From: Poriferisphaera corsica
GTDB taxonomy: Bacteria > Planctomycetota > Phycisphaerae > Phycisphaerales > Phycisphaeraceae
Reading direction: 5' to 3'
Assembly: GCF_007747445.1 (NCBI RefSeq)
Contig: NZ_CP036425.1
Location: forward strand, 1,410,175 to 1,474,174
Length of the DNA: 64,000 nucleotides
How positions within the stretch are numbered: the stretch's first letter is position 1; the number at the start of each line of letters is the position of its first letter. Of this stretch, positions 34,977-44,509 are shown piece after piece. The notes beneath the pieces are model-generated. The model saw only the letters and a program-made list of their open reading frames with translations, ran no database searches and had not been told where the DNA came from. The position numbers were made by a program, and so were the translations under genes.

Positions 34977-35900
34977 ATGAAACCCGTGAATTTTCTCAAG
35001 TCAGCCCTCCTGTCCGCCGCAATAGCGATGATCATTCCCACCGCTAACGCTCAAACGGTTGCACATTGGAACTTCGAGAGCGCAGTCAACCACAACACGA
35101 CTGAACCCGTTGCACTCTCCGACGATCACATCCTTCAGTCTCAAACAGACCCCGGACCCGGAGGCCCCGAATACGTTCCCGATATCTCTGGCAACGAAAA
35201 CCATCTGGTTCAATATGACAATGCTGGCGCCTTCGCCACCAATGTGCCATACTCCGTAACGCCACAGACTGGTGATAAAAACCAATTCTCATGGAACACC
35301 AAAGACGGCTACGACCTCTACGAACAATCTCCCGGTGCTGATGGCAACCCCATGAGCTTGGGCGAACTCATGAGCGGCCAAACCCACTTCACCATCGAAG
35401 TCACATTCAAACAAATCAATGGCGGCGGTTTTCAGGCCCTCGTCGCGCATGATCGAGAGTTCGGCGATAGCGGCGATGATGACACACCGCTCGGCACTTT
35501 CTGGCTCGGCATCAGCGAAGACAGCAAAATACACTACTACAGCTACAACCCCGACGACACCATCTCAATCACCGACGACACGCAAACCGGTTTCGGAGAG
35601 TTTGGCGTCGGCCCATTCATCGAACTCGATCAATGGTATTCCGTCGTCATCACCGGTGATGGCTCAAAAGCCAATATCTACCTCAAAAAAGAGGGCGACA
35701 CAGACTTCACCTTAATTCACACGCACGACATCATTGGCCTCGCAAAAAGCTCCGCAAGCTGGACCATCGGCCGCGGATGGTTCGAAGGCCCAGCAGACAG
35801 TTTTAAAGGCCTCATCGATGACGTTCGCATCAGCAGTTCGGTTCTCGCTCCCGAAAACTTCCTCGCCTCACCTGCTCCCAAACCCGCAAAAACGGATTGA
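34977..35900 (+). CDS. Secreted LamG-like (concanavalin A fold) protein
   Basis: 307 residues. Signal peptide with cleavage expected after TANA (residue 25). The mature part looks like one LamG/concanavalin A-like jelly-roll: early TVAHWNFE and YVPDISGNENHLVQYDNAG, then HFTIEVTFKQINGGGFQALV, ELDQWYSVVITGDGSKANIY and at the end DSFKGLIDDVRISSSVLAPE. Such domains bind sugars or proteins at the cell surface. No sortase or PEP-CTERM anchor is visible. AGGAG 10 nt before the ATG. It sits between flhA and flhF, but palindromes and long spacers on both sides make membership in a flagellar operon unlikely. Confidence 0.8.
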   Translation: MKPVNFLKSALLSAAIAMIIPTANAQTVAHWNFESAVNHNTTEPVALSDDHILQSQTDPGPGGPEYVPDISGNENHLVQYDNAGAFATNVPYSVTPQTGDKNQFSWNTKDGYDLYEQSPGADGNPMSLGELMSGQTHFTIEVTFKQINGGGFQALVAHDREFGDSGDDDTPLGTFWLGISEDSKIHYYSYNPDDTISITDDTQTGFGEFGVGPFIELDQWYSVVITGDGSKANIYLKKEGDTDFTLIHTHDIIGLAKSSASWTIGRGWFEGPADSFKGLIDDVRISSSVLAPENFLASPAPKPAKTD

Positions 35901-36758
35901 GCAGGATTTAATTCAGCACTCGCAGCATCGCATCCCAAAATACACCATCAACGATCATGATTTCCCCATTTCAAGAATCTGCGATTTATAAGTTCGCAGA
36001 CTCTTGTGCGTGTTTTCTTCAACCCCACCCGCTCCGCGCAGGGCAGCATGCTTTCAATCAACGCCATGGGTATCCCATGCCAAACCACTTACGAAACAAA
36101 ACGTGCGCACAAACTCAAAAATCCCTGCAAAAACCGTTCAATTCAGATCTCATTTCTCACGATTTCTAACCCAAAACAACCCAAAACTCGCAATAACTGT
36201 GAATTTTTGATTCAAAACCCATACGGGTAAATCACGAAAAATGAAAAACAGTGCGCACAAACGCGTTTGTTCTTCAAGCGTTTCTCACCAAAACAATCCA
36301 AACCATCACCATTTCAAATCACTTCTCCCCAAAACGAATCAAACCGAAATCGCAACCCAATTTTTTTGGCTCCGATTTTCATCGCGCATAAAAACAACAA
36401 ATAAAAATTTTGTGCGCATATCCACGATCTAGCTTTTTGGTTTTCACTAATCACAACATCTTGTGTGCGCATGCAACGATATCTTGTATTCCCCACGCCG
36501 CATTTCAATCTACAGATAAGCCAATGAAAACTTAGGAAAAATAAGCGATTTTGATTCCCGCATGTCTTACGTAACATAGAGAAAAATGGTACACTTACAC
36601 CAACATTTTCTTTCACAATTAGCAACCCACACAGTGCCTCAATCATTCCCATAGATCATTCATTTGATCCCATGTTTTCATCGGCCCAAAGATTCTCGCA
36701 CTCTGTGAAATGCTCAGGCAGCGTAAACCCGTCAGGATGACACAAAAGGGGTTAACAG
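35901..36758. other. AT-rich spacer upstream of flhF with TGTGCGCA repeats
   Basis: About 860 bases without a gene I can support. The palindromic core tgcgca, mostly as tgtgcgca or gtgcgcacaaac, recurs: gtgcgcacaaac is exact at 36103-36114 and 36251-36262, and tgtgcgca occurs near 36411 and 36465. The stretches after the first two copies also share tttctcac and caaaacaa-ccaaa words, as if a unit of about 150 bases had been duplicated and drifted. The flhF promoter should be here. Confidence 0.5.
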
Positions 36759-38312
36759 GTGAATATCAGGACGTTCACTGCTCGCTCAATGGCAGATGCA
36801 CTACAACTTGTAAAAGACGCTTACGGCTCAGACGGCGTCATCCTTCATACCCGTACTTACAAACAAGGCGGTATCTTAGGGTTCGGTGCGCGTAACCTCG
36901 TCGAAGTAACCGCGGGTTGCGGCCAAGACATCGGACGCCAAAAGCGCCGCTCTGCGCAGCAATCCCCTCGCGCCGTTGCGCTCGCGAATGCAGCTGAACG
37001 CCGCCGCAAGCTTCTAGTCCAGCAGCAAAAACAACAGCAAGAAGAACAAAAGCAACTTGAACAAGTTCACGGCACGGCCGGCGATCTGATCAAGAAAACT
37101 TACGCTGCCGCTCGCGCTGAATTGCAAACCAATCAAACCACCACTCTTCCTGCGACAGCCAACGAAGTTGCCGTTGCGCAGCACGCCGCTGCAGCGATCA
37201 CGCGTTCAGCACCATCGATCGCGCCCACGCGTCTGACATCAAACGATGTTCAATCTGTCGTTAATCATCCCGCGTTAACAAAATCGGCACCTGTTCAACC
37301 TGCTGCATCAACACAACCTCAAGTCGTGTATGCACAACCTGCGACCGCCTATGCTGGCAATAGCTCCGGGGAGGCGAATGAGCAGATGGCGGATGAACTT
37401 AAAGCCGTGAAACGCATGGTCAGCCAGATGATGCGGGAGCAGAATTCGCGGATTGCAAAAACTGAAAACAAACCCGATGTTCCTGATCAACTATTCGATC
37501 AGTACCTCGCTTTGCTCGAGCAGGAAGTTTCTGAGGAGCTGGTACAAGAAATTATTGCACAGGTTCGCGAAGAATTAACAGAAGAACAGCTTTCGGATGA
37601 CAAAGCCTGCAAAGAAGCGCTTCGTAAAGCGATTGCTGAGCTGATTCCGACGGATTGCGGCTGCGATTCGAATGTTAATCCGTTTGAGATTGACCGCGCG
37701 AAGCTGGGGGGGCGTCCGAAGACGATCGCGCTGGTTGGGCCGACGGGCGTGGGCAAAACAACAACGATCGCGAAATTGGCTGCGACGTTTAAACTCAAGC
37801 ACGATAAGAAGGTAGCGCTGGTGACGCTGGACACGTACCGCATCGCGGCGGTCGATCAGCTTCGCACTTATGCGGGCATTATTGGTGTCGATTTGCATGT
37901 GGTGACGTCTCCTGCAGAGTTGCAGGACACGCTTGCTCGCACGGCTGATTGTGATGTGGTGCTGATTGACACAGCGGGTCGCGCTCCGAGAGACGATCAA
38001 AGACTTCAGGAACTTTCCCAATTTATCCAAGCTGCCCAACCTCATGAGGTTCACTTAGTGCTGTCATCTACATGCACGCAAAATGTACTTATGGAGGCTG
38101 TAGAACGGTTTTCAAAGATCCGCACAGACCGTATCATCTTTACGAAGCTTGATGAAGCTGTGACCTTTGGGGTTGTCCTCAATGTTGCCAGAAAGGTCAA
38201 TAAGCAGTTAAGCTACATCACCACGGGACAGGAAGTTCCACACCAGATCGAGCCGGGTCAATCCGATCGGCTCGCAGCCTTGGTGATGGGAGAGGGAGAG
38301 CTCGTATCATGA
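36759..38312 (+). CDS. flhF: Flagellar biosynthesis GTPase FlhF
   Basis: 517 residues, SRP-type GTPase that places the flagellum at the pole. The N-terminus NIRTFTARSMADALQLVKDA is the FlhF opening. Residues 70-215 are a Gln/Ala-rich B region, and the NG domain has G1 GPTGVGKTTT (about 326-335), DTYRIAAVDQLRTYA, DTAGR and the TKLDEAVTFG segment. Start GTG at 36759 with AGGGG about 7 nt upstream. Within this gene the codon usage changes: the first 200 codons are C- and A-rich, and from about 37370 they are G-rich. flhG overlaps its stop (ATGA). Confidence 0.95.
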   Translation: MNIRTFTARSMADALQLVKDAYGSDGVILHTRTYKQGGILGFGARNLVEVTAGCGQDIGRQKRRSAQQSPRAVALANAAERRRKLLVQQQKQQQEEQKQLEQVHGTAGDLIKKTYAAARAELQTNQTTTLPATANEVAVAQHAAAAITRSAPSIAPTRLTSNDVQSVVNHPALTKSAPVQPAASTQPQVVYAQPATAYAGNSSGEANEQMADELKAVKRMVSQMMREQNSRIAKTENKPDVPDQLFDQYLALLEQEVSEELVQEIIAQVREELTEEQLSDDKACKEALRKAIAELIPTDCGCDSNVNPFEIDRAKLGGRPKTIALVGPTGVGKTTTIAKLAATFKLKHDKKVALVTLDTYRIAAVDQLRTYAGIIGVDLHVVTSPAELQDTLARTADCDVVLIDTAGRAPRDDQRLQELSQFIQAAQPHEVHLVLSSTCTQNVLMEAVERFSKIRTDRIIFTKLDEAVTFGVVLNVARKVNKQLSYITTGQEVPHQIEPGQSDRLAALVMGEGELVS

Positions 38313-39337
38313 TCGTTGACCAAGCACAATCACTGCGTCAACTGGCAGCGGAGACTGAGATGAAAACAGAAAACGCATCCGGTCTTTCCCTGAGCCGAAA
38401 AATTTCTGACGCACCTATTTTGAGGGGGGGAACCTCAGATATGGATGAAATTGAAACCGCTGCGCCCCCAAGACGAGCGCGGATTATTGCGGTGAGTTCG
38501 GGCAAGGGCGGCGTGGGCAAAACCACCATGTCAGTCAACCTCGCGGTGCAGCTTTCGAAGCTCGGACGTAAGGTTGTTTTGCTGGATGCTGACCTGGGGA
38601 CAGCGAATGCGGATGTGATCTGCAACGTTGCGCCTTCCAATAATCTGGCCCATGTTGTAGCTGGGCGCAAAACAATCGATCAGGCGATTATCAATGCACC
38701 GGGCGGCTTCGAGTTGATCCCAGGTGCATCGGGTTTGGCGCAGATCGCGAACTTATCTGACTTCGAACGAGCCCGTCTGATGCAGCAGATCAAGACGCTG
38801 GAAGACACGCGGGACGTGATCATTATTGATACGGGTGCTGGGGTTTCGCCTAATGTGCTGGGATTCTTGGCAGCGGCAGATGAGATCTTACTTGTGACGA
38901 CACCTGAGCCGACGGCGATCACGGATGCGTATGCATTGGTTAAGACGCTATCCCGAAAAGTCGATATGACTGGCACAGGCCGAACTGGATCGCAGGTAGG
39001 CGGCGCAGCAACCGGTGAAACAGTGATCCCTACGGGGAGTGGCCTGAGAATCTTGGTGAACATGGTGCGAGACGAGGCTGAGGCCAAGATTATTTACGAT
39101 CGCATCTCTGCAGTTTGCAAAAAGTTTCTAGGAATATCGCCAAGGTTTGCCGGGCACATTGTTTCGGATCCGAGGGTACAGCTCTCGATTCGTCGCAGGA
39201 AGCCGTTCACGCTGGAGTCACCGAATACGATGGCTTCGAATTGCATGAATCAGCTCGCCCACCGCATGGATCGGCACGCGACCGAGCCACCATCCGCAGG
39301 ATTACTAAAACGGATGGCGGCATGGCTGGCAGGTTGA
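38309..39337 (+). CDS. flhG: Flagellar number regulator FlhG (MinD/ParA-like ATPase)
   Basis: 342 residues. Deviant Walker A GKGGVGKTTMSVNLA (about 64-78) with the signature Lys, then VVLLDADLGTANADVIC and VIIIDTGAGVSPNVLGFLAA. FlhG limits flagellar number together with FlhF, and in some bacteria restrains the sigma-54 flagellar activator. The N-terminal 20 residues include a Gln-rich DQAQSLRQLA segment that in FlhG stimulates the FlhF GTPase. Translationally coupled to flhF. A stem (39356-39371) without T-run follows. Confidence 0.93.
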   Translation: MIVDQAQSLRQLAAETEMKTENASGLSLSRKISDAPILRGGTSDMDEIETAAPPRRARIIAVSSGKGGVGKTTMSVNLAVQLSKLGRKVVLLDADLGTANADVICNVAPSNNLAHVVAGRKTIDQAIINAPGGFELIPGASGLAQIANLSDFERARLMQQIKTLEDTRDVIIIDTGAGVSPNVLGFLAAADEILLVTTPEPTAITDAYALVKTLSRKVDMTGTGRTGSQVGGAATGETVIPTGSGLRILVNMVRDEAEAKIIYDRISAVCKKFLGISPRFAGHIVSDPRVQLSIRRRKPFTLESPNTMASNCMNQLAHRMDRHATEPPSAGLLKRMAAWLAG

Positions 39338-39593
39338 TACATCTCACGTAAGCGCTTCCCGATAACGGGAAAACAAAGTCGTAATTTTTTGATTGATACC
39401 CACTTGGGTACTTCACAGCGCGCGCGCCAGGCTTTAAAATGAACTCTGTTCTATCTCCCTCCTCCCGGGGAAGATATTATCGGCGACGGAAGGAACCGTT
39501 GGTCGGTGAATGGTGTTTGTTAAGTTCCCGGATTGATTGCCGGGCTTTGTTGAACTTTCCGTTGAAAGTTTGACTGAACAGGGAGGGAATTGT

Positions 39594-39998
39594 TTGGATC
39601 ATTCTGATCATCAGGCATACAAGGACAAAGGAGTGTCCACTATCCCAGCTAGAGTCATCGCAACTTCATTCTCACTTGTCGCGTTTGCATTGTGTCTGAT
39701 CGCGGGCACCTATGCAGGTAATGATTATGCGACGGTGCTGTCTCGCTCGATTATGGTGATGATGTTGACATGGATTGTTGGCCGCATCATTGGAACGGTG
39801 ATGCAGGCAACGGTTGAGGATTACATCAATCGGTATAAAGTGGCGAAACCCGTACCGGTCGTGGAATTGTTGTCGGATGACTCGGCGGATTCAGAGTATG
39901 CGAAGATGGGTGAAGAAGTCACGGTTGATGTTGATGAGGAAAATCAGCGTCTATCGAATGACGACATCGACATTGAAGAATTGCTCAATGCGGCGTAA
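39594..39998 (+). CDS. Small membrane protein between flhG and fliA
   Basis: 134 residues from the TTG at 39594, which has GGGAGG 7 nt upstream. Two membrane segments (VIATSFSLVAFALCLIAGTY and VLSRSIMVMMLTWIVGRIIG) are followed by an acidic cytoplasmic tail (about 65 residues, rich in Asp and Glu, ending DIDIEELLNAA). Not assigned to a family. Lying between flhG and the sigma-28 gene, it may belong to the same regulon; nothing in the sequence shows its role. Confidence 0.7.
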   Translation: MDHSDHQAYKDKGVSTIPARVIATSFSLVAFALCLIAGTYAGNDYATVLSRSIMVMMLTWIVGRIIGTVMQATVEDYINRYKVAKPVPVVELLSDDSADSEYAKMGEEVTVDVDEENQRLSNDDIDIEELLNAA

Positions 39999-40165
39999 TG
40001 ATTAGCAGGTTCGCGAGAATTCGTTTCGCAAAGCGCTTTTGACTTTTAAATTGAATCATCATCTTTGAATTTTTTCTGCGCCTTCTTATTTCTTTTTCTC
40101 TGACTCATGTCACATTAATAGCCGCACGGATGGGCAGCGGCCACAGCCAGGTCAAGGAGTAGACA

Positions 40166-40990
40166 ATGGCAAGAATTCGATCAAGATCAATCACGAGAAA
40201 GCCTTCGCCAGAAGCAGAAAAACGCATCAAAGAGGTTTGGCAGATCTATAAGACCGAGGGTGCGACTGAGCCGCTGCGTAATGAGTTGATGGAGCATTAT
40301 TTGCCGCTGGTGAAATATAATGCGGAGCGGATCCACACCAAGTTGCCAGACGAAGTGGACGTAGAAGATCTGATGTCGGCAGGCATCTTTGGACTCATGG
40401 ATGCGATCGATGCGTTTGATCTTTCACGCGGTGTGAAGTTCGAAACGTACTGTGCTCCGCGTATCCGTGGGGCGATTTTGGATGAGTTGCGATCGATGGA
40501 CTGGGTGCCGCGTTTGGTGCGGTCTAGGTCGTCGCAGGTGGATCAGGCGCGAAAGCGACTTGAGATGGCGAGCGGTCGCAAAGCCACGCATGACGAATTG
40601 CGTGAAGAATTGGGTGTGGATAAAGACGAATACGAAAAGATCAGACGTGATGCTGGTGCGGTCGGCGTTGTGTCGCTGTCACGTAAATGGTTTGAAACTG
40701 ATTCGAATAAAGATGTGCGCGAGATTGATGTACTCAAAGATCAGAAGCAGATCAATCCATTGTCTGCTGTACAGAAGCGCGATCTGAAGGATATGATCAC
40801 CAAGGGTTTGACCCGGGCTGAGCGATTGATCGTGGTGCTTTACTATTATGAAGAGATGACGATGAAGGAGATCGGCGTGACGCTTGACCTCTCCGAATCT
40901 CGCGTATCGCAGATGCACTCATCAATTTTGGCGAGGCTCAAAGCGCAGCTGCAGCATCGTTCAGTTGAATTACAAACCGAATCAGCATAA
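40166..40990 (+). CDS. fliA: RNA polymerase sigma-28 factor FliA/WhiG
   Basis: 274 residues. Region 2 is clear: HYLPLVKYNAERIHTKLPDE, EDLMSAGIFGLMDAIDAFDL, RGVKFETYCAPRIRGAILDE, LRSMDWVPRLVRSR, all hallmarks of FliA/WhiG/SigD. Region 4 ends with LIVVLYYYEEMTMKEIGVTL then SESRVSQMHSSILARLK. It directs transcription of late flagellar and motor genes; a matching promoter lies upstream of motA. AAGGAG 7-8 nt before the ATG. A terminator follows at 41059-41085. Confidence 0.95.
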   Translation: MARIRSRSITRKPSPEAEKRIKEVWQIYKTEGATEPLRNELMEHYLPLVKYNAERIHTKLPDEVDVEDLMSAGIFGLMDAIDAFDLSRGVKFETYCAPRIRGAILDELRSMDWVPRLVRSRSSQVDQARKRLEMASGRKATHDELREELGVDKDEYEKIRRDAGAVGVVSLSRKWFETDSNKDVREIDVLKDQKQINPLSAVQKRDLKDMITKGLTRAERLIVVLYYYEEMTMKEIGVTLDLSESRVSQMHSSILARLKAQLQHRSVELQTESA

Positions 40991-41058
40991 TCCCCCTCCC
41001 GCTTGTGATGTGTTTTCTCTTGGCGGTTGGGTATGGAAAGAACAATTGTGAAATAAGA

Positions 41059-41085
41059 CTGCGGCTGTGATGGCCGCAGCTTTTT
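41059..41085 (+). terminator. Terminator after fliA
   Basis: Arms ctgcggc and gccgcag around seven bases, followed by cttttt. Marks the right end of the flagellar region. Confidence 0.8.
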
Positions 41086-41143
41086 CATCTGGTATGTCAT
41101 GTTGGATCATAAAATATAAAGATAAAAGCATAAGGGGTTGGCG

Positions 41144-41383
41144 ATGAAAATCAGTTTAAAATGGTTGCTTTGGTTTTTGATTTTTGGTGTTTGCTGTACG
41201 GCTTTGATTGTTGGTTTCGCATTGCGGATCGTCGATCACGGGGCTTTGGATGGTTGGGATCTCATTCAATTGGTGGTCTTTGGTGCGGTGCTTGTGGTTG
41301 TTTTTGTGAGATTGCTGCGAGTGACAAGGAGAGAATTTTTCGGGGCCAAGGCTTCGGATGGGGGGCAGGGTCGATCTGAATAG
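41144..41383 (+). CDS. Small two-helix membrane protein
   Basis: 79 residues, not recognised. Two membrane segments (WLLWFLIFGVCCTALIVGFA and LIQLVVFGAVLVVVFVRLLR) and a short basic, Gly-rich tail. Start ATG at 41144 with AGGGG 8 nt upstream. It lies alone between the fliA terminator and argS, on the same strand. Confidence 0.6.
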   Translation: MKISLKWLLWFLIFGVCCTALIVGFALRIVDHGALDGWDLIQLVVFGAVLVVVFVRLLRVTRREFFGAKASDGGQGRSE

Positions 41384-41559
41384 ATGGGACAGCGGAAGCG
41401 ATTGCGTGTGGTAAGATTGATGGATTGAATGCTTGCAGCGGAAGGCTGCGTCTTGTGGTCTGGTTTTCACTCAGCCCCCTGATTGCATTACAATATGCGA
41501 TCTTGTACGCAAATACCGCGATTATTGCTTGTGATCGCTTTTCAAAGGATTTTGTCGCT

Positions 41560-43314
41560 GTGCCGAATATTCAGAAACGCATCGAATCGATTTTGTCTGA
41601 CGCTGTGGTGGCCGCATTTGGGCCTGAGCATGCTGACGCAGATCCGCTGATCAATCCGACCAAGGACCCGAAATTTGGCGACTATCAGGCCAATCTTGCG
41701 ATGGGGTTGGCTAAGAAATTGGGACAGAAGCCGCGTGATATTGCGACGGCGATTGTTGAGAAGATCGATGCAGATGATCTGTTCAGCAAAATTGATATTG
41801 CTGGGCCAGGCTTTATCAATTTGATGCTTACGCAAGAGACGGTCAATCAGTCGGCAGAAACGATCTTGGCAGATCTTGATCGGTTGGCGGTCGCTGAAGT
41901 GGATGAGAAGCAAACGGTCGTCGTCGACTTTTCCTCGCCTAACGTGGCGAAAGAAATGCACGTTGGGCATATTCGGTCTACGGTGATTGGCGATGCGCTG
42001 GCAAGGATTTTTAAGTTTTTGGGTCATGACGTGATCAAGCAGAATCATGTTGGAGATTGGGGTACGCAGTTTGGCATGCTGATTCAATATATGGATGAGA
42101 TGCCGGAGGCTGATCGGGAAGCGCATGAGGCGGGGGAAGGTGATACGCTCAATACGATCTATCAGAAGTCTAAACAGCGTTTCGATGCAGAAGATGATTT
42201 TGCACAACGAGCGCGTGAGCGTGTGGTGGCCCTACAGGCGGGCGATGAAGAAACGCTGGTTGTTTGGCAGAAATTGGTGAATGAATCCGAGACATATTTC
42301 GATGCGGTTTATAAGCGATTAGGCATTGATCTGTCGCTCGATGATATCAAAGGTGAATCGTTCTATAACCCACGATTGGGCAACGTGATTAAGGATCTGA
42401 AAACGGCGGATCTGTTGAAGGAATCGCAGGGTGCGGATGTTGTTTATCCTGAAGGGTTCAAGGATCGTGATGGAAATCCGATGCCGATGATTGTGCGGAA
42501 ATCAGATGGTGGGTTCCTGTATGCGACGACGGATTTGGCGGCTGCCCAATACCGTATCAATGACTTGAATGCAGATCGGATTGTTTACGTGACAGATAGT
42601 CGGCAGTCACAGCATTTTTCGATGGTGTTCCAGACTTTGCGTGAAGCGGGGTGGGCGCCGTCTAATGTTCGATTAGATCACGTGCCGTTTGGGACGATTA
42701 TGGGTAAAGATCGTAAGCCATTCAAAACAAGATCGGGTGAGACGATCAAGCTGGTCGATCTGATTGACGAAGCGGAATCGCGTGCAGCTGGCATTTTAGC
42801 GGATAAAAATCCAGATATGGACACAGATACCGCTGCGGAAGTTGCTCATACAGTAGGTATTGGCTGTTTGAAGTATGCAGATTTGTCGAATGATCGTATC
42901 AAGGATTACATATTCGATTGGGATCGTATGCTTTCCTTTGACGGGAATACGGCTGCGTACTTGCAAAACTCATATGTGCGGTGCATGTCGATTTTCCGTC
43001 GCGGTGAAGTTGATCCATCATCTCTATCCGGTGCTAAGATTTTGGCAACTGAGCCAGCGGAGCGGTTGATTGTGCTGAAGTTATTGCAATTACCAAACGT
43101 GTTGCAATCAGTTGCGGATTCACTTGAGCCGCATCGTTTGACAAATTATCTTTATGAGTTGGCTTCGCTGTATCACTCGTTCTACGAGAAATGTCCGGTG
43201 CTTAAATCGGAAGGTGAAACTAAAATTTCCCGACTCGCGTTGTGTTTGCTCACAGCTCAAACGATCTCAAACGGTCTTGCTTTGTTGGGTATTGATACAC
43301 CACCGCAAATGTGA
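41560..43314 (+). CDS. argS: Arginyl-tRNA synthetase
   Basis: 584 residues. Charges tRNA-Arg with arginine in the cytoplasm. The N-terminal additional domain (NIQKRIESILSDAVVAAFGP; DYQANLAMGLAKKLG; GPGFINLML) is specific to ArgRS. The class I HIGH motif is seen as HVGH (134-137) in SSPNVAKEMHVGHIRSTVIG. The KMSK position has the relaxed form found in many ArgRS (GKDRKPFKTRSGETIKL). Start GTG at 41560 with AAAGGA 10 nt upstream; the frame is open to 41425, but the extra residues do not fit the family. Confidence 0.95.
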   Translation: MPNIQKRIESILSDAVVAAFGPEHADADPLINPTKDPKFGDYQANLAMGLAKKLGQKPRDIATAIVEKIDADDLFSKIDIAGPGFINLMLTQETVNQSAETILADLDRLAVAEVDEKQTVVVDFSSPNVAKEMHVGHIRSTVIGDALARIFKFLGHDVIKQNHVGDWGTQFGMLIQYMDEMPEADREAHEAGEGDTLNTIYQKSKQRFDAEDDFAQRARERVVALQAGDEETLVVWQKLVNESETYFDAVYKRLGIDLSLDDIKGESFYNPRLGNVIKDLKTADLLKESQGADVVYPEGFKDRDGNPMPMIVRKSDGGFLYATTDLAAAQYRINDLNADRIVYVTDSRQSQHFSMVFQTLREAGWAPSNVRLDHVPFGTIMGKDRKPFKTRSGETIKLVDLIDEAESRAAGILADKNPDMDTDTAAEVAHTVGIGCLKYADLSNDRIKDYIFDWDRMLSFDGNTAAYLQNSYVRCMSIFRRGEVDPSSLSGAKILATEPAERLIVLKLLQLPNVLQSVADSLEPHRLTNYLYELASLYHSFYEKCPVLKSEGETKISRLALCLLTAQTISNGLALLGIDTPPQM

Positions 43315-43370
43315 TCATTGATTCACCATTAGTCAGTTTGTGTACATCATGAAGCTTCCGGATCATACGC

Positions 43371-44465
43371 ATGGCAGATAAACTTTTGAATATTGATGAG
43401 GCGTTTACCACGCTTGATCTCAACAGTAAAACCTACCTCCCTTGGCGGGTGCGTTGGGATGAATCTTCTGCTGCATACGATTCAGATCGATTGGTGATTT
43501 TTGACGAAGCGGCTACGCGTGAACGGTGCAAGTGGCTTGGGTATGATGATGATTACGCCGCTCAAATTATAAGTCATCGTGAGGAGATGTTACAGAATAA
43601 AGCCATGATGCAGTTGCTATGGCATATTTTTTATTGCATGTCGCATCCGACAAACCCCATGCCGGCAAATTACGATACGTCCGTCAATCTGCCGGAATCG
43701 CTTGGGCATCAGGGGGAAATGTTTTACATTTATCTGTATTTATGTTTGGTTGAGCATCCGATTGCGATGGCAGAAGCTCGCGATGTTCCGGAGCAGATTA
43801 CACGTGATACGCTCTATGACATTGTGCGGTGGACGAAGTTTAACTCCGAGGATAAGAAACGGTTGGCTCTGACCCAGGGTGTGTGGCTGAATCACCATAT
43901 TGGTGGGCGTATTCATACGATAGGTCGATTACAACACGAACGCCGAGCGTGTGATTATGCGGCGATACTCGCGCGTGATCCGGAAACAGGTAAGCTCAAT
44001 GCTTATCGAGAGGATGAATATGATCAGGTAAGGGGTGAGATCTATTTGCAAAAAGATGATCCGATCATCTCGATTCATATTCCGCGTTCAGGGGCGATGG
44101 ATCACGAGGCGTGTACGCAGTCATTTGTTGATGCGAAGCATTTTCTTAAGATGCATTATCCTGAGTTTCAGCCTAAGGCGTATTGCTGTTTTTCATGGCT
44201 GACCAATCCGCTTTGGTCGGAGTATTTGTCGGCAACGTCGAATGTGCGAAAATTTGTTGAGCGGTATCATTATTATCCATTGCCTGATCGGGAGGATACG
44301 GGGCTGTGGTATTGGCTGTACCAGACGTGGAAGCCACATGAGAATCTGGATGATGCGCCACAGGAGAGCTCGGTACAGAAAGCGTTTATAAAGCATCTCA
44401 AGTCGGGTAAAAAATGGATGGTTTCTGGCGGGTATATTTTGCCGGAGGAGATACCGGATAAGTAA
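43371..44465 (+). CDS. Acyltransferase-like protein (NAT_N plus GNAT-like C-terminal domain)
   Basis: 364 residues, soluble. The C-terminal half has the pattern ISIHIPRSGAMDHEACTQSF, FLKMHYPEFQPKAYCCFSWL and NPLWSEYLSATSNVRKFV, which I associate with the GNAT-like C-terminal domain found with an N-terminal NAT_N domain in planctomycetes and actinobacteria. The N-terminal half is helical (KAMMQLLWHIFYCMSHP) and has a long His/Arg-rich run (WLNHHIGGRIHTIGRLQHER). The substrate is unknown; the family call is from memory of the motif and not certain. Lies between argS and a DUF1802 gene, 17 to 44 bases apart. Confidence 0.6.
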   Translation: MADKLLNIDEAFTTLDLNSKTYLPWRVRWDESSAAYDSDRLVIFDEAATRERCKWLGYDDDYAAQIISHREEMLQNKAMMQLLWHIFYCMSHPTNPMPANYDTSVNLPESLGHQGEMFYIYLYLCLVEHPIAMAEARDVPEQITRDTLYDIVRWTKFNSEDKKRLALTQGVWLNHHIGGRIHTIGRLQHERRACDYAAILARDPETGKLNAYREDEYDQVRGEIYLQKDDPIISIHIPRSGAMDHEACTQSFVDAKHFLKMHYPEFQPKAYCCFSWLTNPLWSEYLSATSNVRKFVERYHYYPLPDREDTGLWYWLYQTWKPHENLDDAPQESSVQKAFIKHLKSGKKWMVSGGYILPEEIPDK

Positions 44466-44509
44466 TTGGAATTAGTTATTGATTGGGTGTTGCACGAGGA
44501 GTCAAAAGC

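Noticed and set aside
39477-39484. GCCGATAA on the minus strand as a sigma-28 promoter
   Set aside because: No TAAA-like -35 at the right distance and no minus-strand gene to serve.
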